Shown piece after piece: positions 57,999 to 64,000 of a stretch of DNA of 64,000 bases (its first letter is position 1; every line of letters starts with the position of its first letter). The notes under the pieces are model-generated. The model did not search any database, was not told the DNA's origin, and saw only the letters and a program-made list of their open reading frames with translations. The stretch is from contig NZ_JNJA01000001.1 in assembly GCF_000702665.1 (NCBI RefSeq), positions 310,001-374,000 of the forward strand, given 5' to 3'. This DNA comes from Solidesulfovibrio alcoholivorans DSM 5433 (GTDB lineage: Bacteria > Desulfobacterota > Desulfovibrionia > Desulfovibrionales > Desulfovibrionaceae). A program made the position numbers and the translations under genes.

Positions 57999-58840
57999 GC
58001 GCTTCTCCCTCTTCCCCGGCCCGCGGCGACAGCCTCGCGCCGCCGCGCCACCAGCGAGGACCAGCTTTCCGACAGCACGCGGCTTTCCCGCGACGGCTGC
58101 CTGTCCAGAAACTGCCGGATGAACGGATCGCCGCATCCCGCCAGGGCGGGCAACGTGCCCTCGAAAAGCATCTTGCCCTGGTTGAGCACCACGACATGGT
58201 CGGCAATGGCGCTCAGGCTTTCCAGGTCGTGGGTGACCACGACGATGGTCATGTCGAACGTGGTCTTGAGTTCCAGCACGAGCTGATCCATCTCGGCGGC
58301 CGTGATCGGGTCGAGCCCGGACGTGGGTTCGTCGCACAGGAGCACGGCCGGGTCGAGGGCCATGGCCCGGGCCAGCCCCGCGCGCTTGCGCATGCCGCCG
58401 GAGAGTTCGTTCGGAAAATAGTCCATGAAATCGGCCAGGCCGACAAGGCGCAATTTGAGGCGCACGACCTCCTCGATGAGCGAATCCGTGAGGTCGGTGT
58501 GTTCGCGCAGGGGCAGGGCGATGTTCTCGCCCAGGCGCATCGACCCGAGCAGCGCGCCGTCCTGGAAGAGCACGCCCATGCGCCGGCGCATGGCCAAACG
58601 TTCGGCAGCGTCCATGGCGGCCATGTCCCTGCCGCCGAGCACGATCCGCCCGGTCTTGATCGGCACCAGGCCGATGATGTTGCGCAGCAGGGTGGACTTG
58701 CCGCAGCCCGAGCCGCCGAGGATGACGCTGACCTTGCCGGCGGGCAGGGTGGTGGTCACGCCCGAAAGCACGATCCGCTCCCCGTAGCCGACGCTCACGG
58801 CGTCAAGCGCGATATCTGGCGATCCCTGCCGGCCGGACAC
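57992..58840 (-). CDS. mlaF: MlaF-type ABC transporter ATP-binding protein
   Basis: The 282-residue ATPase has Walker A GGSGCGKSTLLRN near residue 43, the Q-loop in FQDGALLGSMRLG, the ABC signature LSGGMRKRAGLARAMALDP, Walker B VLLCDEPTSGLDP and the switch histidine in VVTHDLESL. FQDGALLGSM before the signature is typical of the Mla/Ttg2A lipid-trafficking group. It powers phospholipid movement between the membranes. It starts 15 bases after the permease stop and overlaps MlaD, so the permease, ATPase and MCE genes form one unit. Confidence 0.93.
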   Translation of the reverse strand: MSGRQGSPDIALDAVSVGYGERIVLSGVTTTLPAGKVSVILGGSGCGKSTLLRNIIGLVPIKTGRIVLGGRDMAAMDAAERLAMRRRMGVLFQDGALLGSMRLGENIALPLREHTDLTDSLIEEVVRLKLRLVGLADFMDYFPNELSGGMRKRAGLARAMALDPAVLLCDEPTSGLDPITAAEMDQLVLELKTTFDMTIVVVTHDLESLSAIADHVVVLNQGKMLFEGTLPALAGCGDPFIRQFLDRQPSRESRVLSESWSSLVARRREAVAAGRGRGRSAC

Positions 58841-58855
58841 GGCGTTCCTCCTTTT

Positions 58856-59626
58856 CTAGCGGAAGATATAATTGAGTGCGGTAAAAAACAAATCCAAAAG
58901 GATCATGAGGAAAATGGATTGCACCACGGCCCTTGTCGTGCGCCGGCCGACGTCGGCCGCGCCTTCCCGGGCGAGCAGGCCCTGCCAGCAGGAGACGATG
59001 GTGATGGTGATGCCGAAACCCGCGCTCTTGATGAGCCCCGCGGCCACATCGCGCATGCCCAGGAAATTGGCCGTCTGGAGGAAATAGGCCTTGCCCGGCA
59101 GCCCCAGAGCCAGGGCGGAAAACACGCCGCCGGCCGTGATGCCCACGGCGTCGCCCCACAGCGTGAGCAGGGGGGCCATGACACACATGGCCGCGAACTT
59201 GGGCCAGATCAGGAAGCGCACAGGGTCGATGCCCATGACTTCCAGGGCATCGATCTCCTCGGAAATGCGCATGGTGGCGATCTCGGCCGTGAACGCCGCG
59301 CCGGCCCGTCCGGCCAGGATCAGGCAGACGAGCAGGGGACCGAGCTCGGTGACGATGGAAAAGCCGACAAGGTTGGCCACGTAGCTGAGCGCGCCGACCT
59401 TTTCGAGTTGGGTCGCGGATTGCAGCGCCAGGATGATGCCGACGCAGGCCGAGATGATACTGATGATCGGCATGGAATCCGCGCCGATCCAGGCCATGTG
59501 CGTCCACAGCCGCGAACGCTGGTAGGCCTTGGCGCGCCGCCAGGGAAGAAAGGCGTCGCGGATGCAGCCCCCAAGCCGCATCACCAGCCAGACCAGCATT
59601 CCGGATTCGCCGCCGCCGCCCGCCAT
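58856..59626 (-). CDS. mlaE: MlaE-type ABC transporter permease
   Basis: The 256-residue membrane protein has five to six helices and the MlaE signature RAGAAFTAEIATMRISEEID with ALEVMGIDPVRFLIWPKFAA. It is the inner-membrane permease of the phospholipid trafficking system. The STAS gene lies just upstream (12 bases) and MlaF downstream, giving the order STAS-E-F-D-lipoprotein. Its first residues are glycine-rich (AGGGGESGM), without effect on the call. Confidence 0.93.
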   Translation of the reverse strand: MAGGGGESGMLVWLVMRLGGCIRDAFLPWRRAKAYQRSRLWTHMAWIGADSMPIISIISACVGIILALQSATQLEKVGALSYVANLVGFSIVTELGPLLVCLILAGRAGAAFTAEIATMRISEEIDALEVMGIDPVRFLIWPKFAAMCVMAPLLTLWGDAVGITAGGVFSALALGLPGKAYFLQTANFLGMRDVAAGLIKSAGFGITITIVSCWQGLLAREGAADVGRRTTRAVVQSIFLMILLDLFFTALNYIFR

Positions 59627-59637
59627 GCCGCCTTCGC

Positions 59638-60012
59638 CTACGCCTCTTCGGGCAGACCGAACATTTCCCCGAGCTGGGTGAGTTGCAGCAGTTTGCGCAC
59701 CTGCGGCGCAATGGAACGGATGCGCACGCTCCGGCCGTTTTCCTGCAGATGCCTGCGCGCCTCGAGCAACAGGGCCAGTCCCGAACTGTCGATGTAGGTC
59801 AGATCGGCCATGTCCAGGACGAGGTCACCCGTCTCCTTTTCCGTCAGTTGCAGCAGGCGCTCCCGCACGGCAGGCGTCACGGAAAAATCGATTTCCCCGG
59901 CCAGGACGAGCACACCCGGTGCGTCGCCTTTGTCGATCCGCCAGCCGGCGGCCTGTCCTTTTTCCTTGTCGCTCAAAACAGTTCCCGCCTTTGCCGCGCC
60001 GCCGGGGCGCAT
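59638..60012 (-). CDS. STAS domain protein (MlaB-like)
   Basis: The 124-residue product is a single STAS domain with LVLAGEIDFSVTPAVRERLL and LVLDMADLTYIDSSGLALLL; the serine in IDSSG is the usual phosphorylation site in anti-sigma antagonists. In Mla operons a STAS protein (MlaB) stabilises the ATPase dimer. Position as the first gene of the permease operon supports that role, although an anti-sigma antagonist is possible. Start 60012 is preferred to an in-frame ATG at 60057 because of GGTGG upstream. Confidence 0.85.
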   Translation of the reverse strand: MRPGGAAKAGTVLSDKEKGQAAGWRIDKGDAPGVLVLAGEIDFSVTPAVRERLLQLTEKETGDLVLDMADLTYIDSSGLALLLEARRHLQENGRSVRIRSIAPQVRKLLQLTQLGEMFGLPEEA

Positions 60013-60079
60013 GACTTTTCCACCGGCCCGCATCCGTGGCGGACCAGTCGCATCCATCGTTGCGGCGCGAACACCCGGG

Positions 60080-61015
60080 TCATTCGCCCGATGCGCCCGT
60101 AGCGATCAATCCGGCCAACCCGAAATGGTCGAGCAGGCCTTCGAGCTCGCGACGCGAACTGAAATGGAACGTGATCTTGCCATGGTCCGGCGTGCCCGAA
60201 GCCTTGGCCAGCACGCCCGCGCTTTGCGTCAGCGGCCCTTCCAGTTCCTGAAACGCCTTGTCCTTGACCGTACGCGTCCTTTCCCGGCGCGTCTCGGCTT
60301 TTTTCGCCTCCGCGCGCTGTTGCGGCAACGCACCGTTGACCTTGGCGTAGGCCACGGCCTCCTCGGCCTCGCGCACACTGCACCCGGTTTCGCGCATCCG
60401 CTGCCAGAGCGATTCGCGCAATTCGGGGTCCGTCAGCGCGAGCAGGGCGCGCGCGTGACCGGCCGTCAGCGCACCGGCGGCAAGATCCGCACGCATGGGC
60501 TCGGGCAACTGGAGCAGGCGCAGGCTGTTGGCCACGGCCGGGCGGCTTTTGCCCACCTTTTTCGCCAGGGACTCCTGGCTCAGGCCGAAGCGCTCGACGA
60601 GGAGCTGGTAGCCGGACGCCTCTTCCATGGGGTTCAAATCTTCGCGCTGGAGGTTTTCCACGAGCGCCAGTGCGAACATCTGTTCGTCATCCACCTCGCG
60701 CACGATGACCGCGATCTCGGTCAAGCCGGCGAGTTTCGCCGCGCGCCAGCGGCGCTCGCCCGCGATGATTTCGTGGCTGACGGTCCCAGAACCTGCAACC
60801 GGGCGCACGAGCACGGGCTGGAGCAGCCCCTGTTCGCGGATGGACTGCGCCAGTTCCTCCAGCGCCTCGGGCGCAAAATCACGCCTGGGCTGCTGTGGAT
60901 TGGGCCGCACGGCCGCAAGGGGCAAAGTGCTCGCCTGTTCTTTGGCTTCCTCTTCCCGGTACCCGCCAAGCAGGGCCTCGAGTCCCCGTCCCAATCCCTT
61001 CTGCGCCTGCGCCAT
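60080..61015 (-). CDS. parB: Chromosome partitioning protein ParB
   Basis: The 311-residue CTPase/DNA-binding protein has the ParB N-terminal domain (IRPNP-like VRPNPQQPRRDFAPEALEEL, then the GERRWRAAKLAG box), the ALVENLQREDLNPMEEA box and a central helix-turn-helix (LSQESLAKKVGKSRPAVANS). It loads at parS and spreads to form the partition complex used by ParA. The start at 61015 is the family MAQAQKGLGRGLEALLGG. Unlike in most bacteria it does not follow parA directly: an oppositely oriented gene and a terminator lie between them. Confidence 0.95.
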   Translation of the reverse strand: MAQAQKGLGRGLEALLGGYREEEAKEQASTLPLAAVRPNPQQPRRDFAPEALEELAQSIREQGLLQPVLVRPVAGSGTVSHEIIAGERRWRAAKLAGLTEIAVIVREVDDEQMFALALVENLQREDLNPMEEASGYQLLVERFGLSQESLAKKVGKSRPAVANSLRLLQLPEPMRADLAAGALTAGHARALLALTDPELRESLWQRMRETGCSVREAEEAVAYAKVNGALPQQRAEAKKAETRRERTRTVKDKAFQELEGPLTQSAGVLAKASGTPDHGKITFHFSSRRELEGLLDHFGLAGLIATGASGE

Positions 61016-61325
61016 GCGCGTTTTCCTTTTTGCATATGCAAGCCGGTCGGGGAGGATGCCTCCGACGGCCAAAGGGTTCTTGCCCTCTGGACTCCCCTCC
61101 AGGAGACATGCGCACGCGCCACGTCCTGGAAGGCTCATCCGTCTTGCAAAGGTCATTCGTGTTTTGAAACACTGTGCCGCTTTTCAGGCAACAGTAGTTC
61201 GTTTCGCGATCCGCCGACTTCCATGCCCCGGCATCGCCCTTGACGCGGCCGGCCCATGCGCTACCATGAAATGCATCTATTTCGCGCGGCAGGCGACACT
61301 CCGCCATCCGCCCAAGGAGACATCC
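61016..61325. other. Non-coding stretch between parB and the zinc-ribbon gene
   Basis: No gene is seen in these 310 bases. It holds the GCCTCCGACGGCC repeat-family element (61051-61100), the short palindrome GTGTTTTGAAACAC (61159-61172) and, near the end, the AAGGAG site for the next gene. It must also contain the parB promoter, which I cannot locate. Confidence 0.6.
61051..61100 (+). repeat. Intergenic GCCTCC repeat copy near parB
   Basis: GGAGGATGCCTCCGACGGCC is followed by an AAAGGG-GCCCT stem and GGACTCCCCTCC. This matches the element at 21383-21430 and the prefixes of the hairpins after trxC and ilvD. Confidence 0.55.
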
Positions 61326-61757
61326 GTGCCCCCGATTTCGCCCCATCTGCTGGAACTGTTCGATGCCGCCGGCGCGCCGCGCGGCCTGCTTCTTAGCCCC
61401 GAACTCTGGGCCAAGGTCCGCGACGACGTGCTGCCGCGGCTGACGAAGGCGCTCTACGTCCTGGACCCCGCCTGCCGTCCGGAACCCGAAGAACGCCCGG
61501 AGCCCATGGCGGAATGGGAAACACTGCTCCAGTATTGGGATTTCACCTATCCGCCGGCCTACGACGTTTCCTGCGCCCATTGCGGCGCGTCCACCCCGGA
61601 CTGGCGCGCGGACGAACCGCGCAAGTTCCGGTTGCGAAACGCCAATCTCGGAGGACTCGTAACCTTCCAGTGCCAGACCTGCAAGTCCCTGGTGCTCAAA
61701 AAGCATTTCAAGAAGCATCTCACTGTGGAATGCCTGCCGTATGTCGAACGCTGCTGA
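61326..61757 (+). CDS. Hypothetical protein with two cysteine pairs, between parA and parB
   Basis: The 143-residue product starts with GTG, eight bases after AAGGAG. The N-terminal half is helical (HLLELFDAAGAPRGLLLSPE). The C-terminal half carries CAHCGASTPDW and CQTCKSLVLKKHF, so a zinc ribbon is likely, with basic residues after it. I do not recognise the family. It is encoded against parA and parB and separates them; a bidirectional terminator lies just beyond its stop. A role in nucleoid or partition biology is only a guess from position. Confidence 0.7.
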   Translation: MPPISPHLLELFDAAGAPRGLLLSPELWAKVRDDVLPRLTKALYVLDPACRPEPEERPEPMAEWETLLQYWDFTYPPAYDVSCAHCGASTPDWRADEPRKFRLRNANLGGLVTFQCQTCKSLVLKKHFKKHLTVECLPYVERC

Positions 61758-61773
61758 ACACTGCTGTTTCCCA

Positions 61774-61811
61774 CGCAAAAAAGGCCGTCCCGAGGGGCGG
61801 CCTTTTTTGCG
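61774..61811. terminator. Bidirectional intrinsic terminator between zinc-ribbon gene and parA
   Basis: CGCAAAAAAGGCCG and CGGCCTTTTTTGCG form perfect 14-base arms around a ten-base loop. A and T runs within the stem give a U-tract on either strand, ending both the zinc-ribbon gene and parA. Confidence 0.9.
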
Positions 61812-61825
61812 CGCGGAAGAATTTT

Positions 61826-62599
61826 CTACGCGCCCACGGGCTGGCGGCGGACCACTTCCTGGGCCAAAGAGAGGTAGGCTTCCGCGCCCCGGGACTTGAT
61901 GTCGTGGGTAAGCACGGGCTTGCCGTAGCTCGGTGCTTCGGACAGACGGATATTGCGGGGGATAAGCGTCTGGAAATAGAGCTTCGGAAAGCACTTCCAG
62001 ACTTCGCGCTTGACGTGGCGGTTGAGCTTGTTGCGGCCGTCGTACATGGTGAGCACGACGCCGAGCAGGGTCAAACGGTTGTTGAGACGCTTGCGCACCT
62101 GGTCGTAGGTGCGCAGGAGCTGGGCCACACCTTCCAGTGCGTAGTACTCGCACTGGAGCGGCACGAGCATTTCCGTGGCCGCGCACAGGGCGTTGAGCGT
62201 CACGATGCCAAGCGACGGCGGGCAGTCGAGGAGCACGTAGTCGTAGGCGTCGGCAAGCCGTTCGACCACGGCGCGCAGGTAGTATTCCCGCCGGGGCTTG
62301 TCCACCAGCTCGATATCCGCGGCCACAAGGTCTGGACCCGACGGCAGCACCTTGAGGCAGGGCAGTTCCGTGCCCACCACGGCCTGGGCGGCGCGCTCGG
62401 GTTCGTAGAGCACGGAGTAGAGATTTTCGCTGACTTTTTCGGGGTAGATGGACAACCCGCTGCCGGCGTTGGCCTGCGGGTCGCAGTCAATCAGCAGGGT
62501 TTTTTTTTCCATGACCGCCAGGGAAGCGGCCAAGTTCACGGCCGTGGTGGTTTTACCCACCCCGCCTTTCTGGTTGGCGATGACAATCACGCGCGCCAT
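61826..62599 (-). CDS. parA: Chromosome partitioning ATPase ParA
   Basis: The 257-residue P-loop ATPase has the deviant Walker [19 protein letters not shown], Walker A' [15 protein letters not shown] and Walker [19 protein letters not shown], and no N-terminal helix-turn-helix, so it is a Soj-type ParA. It drives segregation of the parS-ParB complex. The start at 62599 follows GGGAGG. A perfect parS site lies 55 bases upstream, as is usual for chromosomal par loci, which points to the replication-origin side of the chromosome. Confidence 0.95.
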   Translation of the reverse strand: MARVIVIANQKGGVGKTTTAVNLAASLAVMEKKTLLIDCDPQANAGSGLSIYPEKVSENLYSVLYEPERAAQAVVGTELPCLKVLPSGPDLVAADIELVDKPRREYYLRAVVERLADAYDYVLLDCPPSLGIVTLNALCAATEMLVPLQCEYYALEGVAQLLRTYDQVRKRLNNRLTLLGVVLTMYDGRNKLNRHVKREVWKCFPKLYFQTLIPRNIRLSEAPSYGKPVLTHDIKSRGAEAYLSLAQEVVRRQPVGA

Positions 62600-62653
62600 G
62601 CCGTTCCTCCCGGGCCGCAAGCGGCCCTCTCCGAATATCCCGACGCCGGGTGC

Positions 62654-62669
62654 TGTTTCACGTGAAACA
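62654..62669. other. parS: parS centromere site
   Basis: TGTTTCACGTGAAACA is a perfect copy of the 16-base universal parS palindrome bound by ParB. It lies between parA and the XXXCH-type gene. Chromosomal parS sites cluster near oriC, so the window is probably origin-proximal. Confidence 0.97.
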
Positions 62670-62675
62670 GACGGT

Positions 62676-62996
62676 CTAGTCGCGGAACGTGCGGTGGCAG
62701 AACGCCTGGGCGTCGTCCAGGGATTCGACGAGCATGACGCAGCCTTCCACGTCATGCTTCTTCACGGCATTGAGCAGTTGGCCGGCGAGATGCGAAAAGT
62801 CCTCAGCTTCGTCCATCCAATCCTCATCTGCCAGTTGGTGCATCTTGCGAGCCAACCGAACAAGGCGATTGACAGATTCTTCTTCAGGCAGATTCGCTTC
62901 GGCGACCTGGCTCTGGATGAGCGTGAAAACTTTTTCAAGATCACGTTTCGTGGTCTGGAATTCCATCTCCCGAGTCCGTCCTTCAGGCGGTTTCAT
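62676..62996 (-). CDS. XXXCH-motif helical protein (cytochrome c'-like fold, heme site lost)
   Basis: The 106-residue product is all-helical and ends [12 protein letters not shown]. This resembles the C terminus of cytochrome c'/c556 (CxxCHxxFR), with the first heme cysteine missing, giving the XXXCH pattern of a family known in Desulfovibrio-type genomes. It has no signal peptide, so it is cytoplasmic and unlikely to carry c-type heme. Its function is unknown. It reads toward parA, with parS in between. The start may be 62966 ([13 protein letters not shown]) instead; neither start has a convincing ribosome-binding site. Confidence 0.75.
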   Translation of the reverse strand: MKPPEGRTREMEFQTTKRDLEKVFTLIQSQVAEANLPEEESVNRLVRLARKMHQLADEDWMDEAEDFSHLAGQLLNAVKKHDVEGCVMLVESLDDAQAFCHRTFRD

Positions 62997-63041
62997 TGGT
63001 TGCTTGGAAAGGATTAGGTGACTGTACGCATCCTGTCAATA

Positions 63042-64000
63042 TCAAGAGCAATAATATTCACGATACCATTCGATGAAACGCGCTATGCCTGTTTCAAGAG
63101 GCGTGCCGGGCTGAAATCCGACGTCGCGGACGAGATCGTCCACATTGGCGCAGGTGGCCGGAACGTCGCCTGGTTGCAAAGGCAGCATCTCCATAATGGC
63201 TTTCTTTCCCAAAGCCTGTTCGATGCATTCAATGAAACGCATCAAGGAGACGCTGTTGTTATTGCCGATGTTATAGAGACGATAGGGGGCGACACTGGTG
63301 CTCGGATCGGGCGTGGCAGGATTCCAGCTCGGATTCGGTGTCGCCGTATTGAGCGTCACGCGGACGACGCCTTCGACGATGTCATCAATGTAGGTGAAAT
63401 CACGCTCCATACGGCCTTCATTGAAGACCTGGATCGGCTTGTCCTCAAGGATGGCCTTGGTAAAGAGAAAAAGGGCCATATCCGGGCGACCCCAGGGACC
63501 GTACACCGTGAAAAAGCGCAGACCCGTGCAGGGAAGACCGAAAAGATAACTGTAGGAGTGGGCCATCAGTTCGTTTGATTTCTTGGACGCCGCATAGAGG
63601 CTGATAGGATGGTCCACGTTGTCGTGCACGGAAAACGGCATCGTCGTATTGAGACCGTAGACGGAACTGGAAGAAGCGAAAACAAAATGCTGGACCTTGT
63701 GGTGGCGGCAGTTTTCCAGGATGTTGTAATAGCCGATGATGTTGGCGTTGATGTAATCGTCGGGGTGCGTCAGGCTGTGCCGTACGCCGGCTTGCGCGGC
63801 CAGGTTGACAACATGCGTGAAACCGCTGGCGTCAAACAGGGCGTTCATTGCGGCACGGTCGGCCATTTCGGCTTTGACGAACGTAAACGCCGGGTTCTCC
63901 CCGAGAATCTTCAGCCTGTCCTGCTTGAGCGCCACGGAATAGTACGGGCTCAAGTTGTCGAGGCCGGTGACGGTAAAGCCCATGGACAGGAAACGGCGAC
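63042..64000 (-). CDS. NAD-dependent UDP-sugar epimerase (UDP-glucuronate 4-epimerase type), 5' end outside window
   Basis: The gene runs off the right edge, so the N-terminal GxxGxxG Rossmann motif is missing; 319 codons are visible. The short-chain dehydrogenase catalytic set is present: a serine in FVFASSSSVYG and YAASKKSNELMAHSY with the Tyr-Lys pair. LDNLSPYYSVALKQDRL and TGLRFFTVYGPWGRPDMAL are typical of UDP-glucuronate/UDP-galacturonate 4-epimerases, which feed surface polysaccharide synthesis. The codon composition looks less GC-rich than its neighbours. An ATG at 63983 is internal, because the upstream codons continue the conserved fold (RRFLSMGFTVTGLDNL). Confidence 0.92.
   Translation of the reverse strand, partial: RRFLSMGFTVTGLDNLSPYYSVALKQDRLKILGENPAFTFVKAEMADRAAMNALFDASGFTHVVNLAAQAGVRHSLTHPDDYINANIIGYYNILENCRHHKVQHFVFASSSSVYGLNTTMPFSVHDNVDHPISLYAASKKSNELMAHSYSYLFGLPCTGLRFFTVYGPWGRPDMALFLFTKAILEDKPIQVFNEGRMERDFTYIDDIVEGVVRVTLNTATPNPSWNPATPDPSTSVAPYRLYNIGNNNSVSLMRFIECIEQALGKKAIMEMLPLQPGDVPATCANVDDLVRDVGFQPGTPLETGIARFIEWYREYYCS

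Noticed and set aside
61159-61172. GTGTTTTGAAACAC as a second parS site
   Set aside because: It resembles parS halves but lacks the central CACGTG core and the full 16 bases.

Overview
The window looks like chromosomal DNA of a high-GC sulfate-reducing bacterium of the Desulfovibrionaceae (Solidesulfovibrio/Desulfovibrio-like). This is inferred from gene content, not from a database search. The pointers are an AhbA-type siroheme decarboxylase (the alternative heme pathway of sulfate reducers), a DUF116 protein inside a hisS-aspS-def-fmt-rsmB run, an XXXCH-type protein, many chemotaxis and c-di-GMP proteins, and a family of GC-rich intergenic hairpins beginning GCCTCCGGCGGCC. No tRNA, rRNA or CRISPR array was seen.

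Layout. 1-7.5 kb: housekeeping and transport (hydantoinase/oxoprolinase cut by the window edge, FUSC membrane protein, TauE/SafE permease, PEBP-like protein, class II fructose-bisphosphate aldolase, EamA exporter). 7.5-12.5 kb: a FlaG-like protein, then a translationally coupled trio of hybrid-less PAS histidine kinase, YiiX-like permuted papain-fold enzyme and sulfotransferase. 12.5-20.6 kb: small metabolic, membrane and stress genes, including a CaCA-family exchanger behind a yybP-ykoY (Mn2+) riboswitch with an overlapping terminator. 20.5-26 kb: ferredoxin-nitroreductase, thioredoxin 2, siroheme decarboxylase, a diguanylate cyclase, a repetitive Pro/Gly/Tyr-rich exported protein, a lipoprotein and a methyltransferase. 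26-33 kb: translation operon hisS-aspS-def-fmt-DUF116-rsmB. 33-40.5 kb: two chemoreceptors, an SMR exporter, a glycosyltransferase-like protein and a periplasmic-sensing diguanylate cyclase.

40.6-46.9 kb is a reduced prophage: an S24-type repressor, a Mor-like activator driven by a promoter with an operator between its -35 and -10, small lysis/membrane-type genes, and small and large terminase. There is no integrase, portal, capsid or tail gene. Three genes on the opposite strand interrupt it, one of them a receiver protein fused to a degenerate histidine-kinase dimerisation region.

47-56 kb: a ZraP/Spy-like metal-binding protein and SHOCT protein, a large RTX subtilisin-type protease, a TPR protein, ilvD, a CgeB-like glycosyltransferase, a tandem-flavodoxin protein with a divergent TetR regulator. 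56-64 kb: DUF1992 protein, an Mla-type lipid-transport operon (STAS, MlaE, MlaF, MlaD, lipoprotein), parB and parA separated by an oppositely oriented zinc-ribbon gene, a perfect parS site, an XXXCH-motif protein and a UDP-sugar epimerase cut by the window end.
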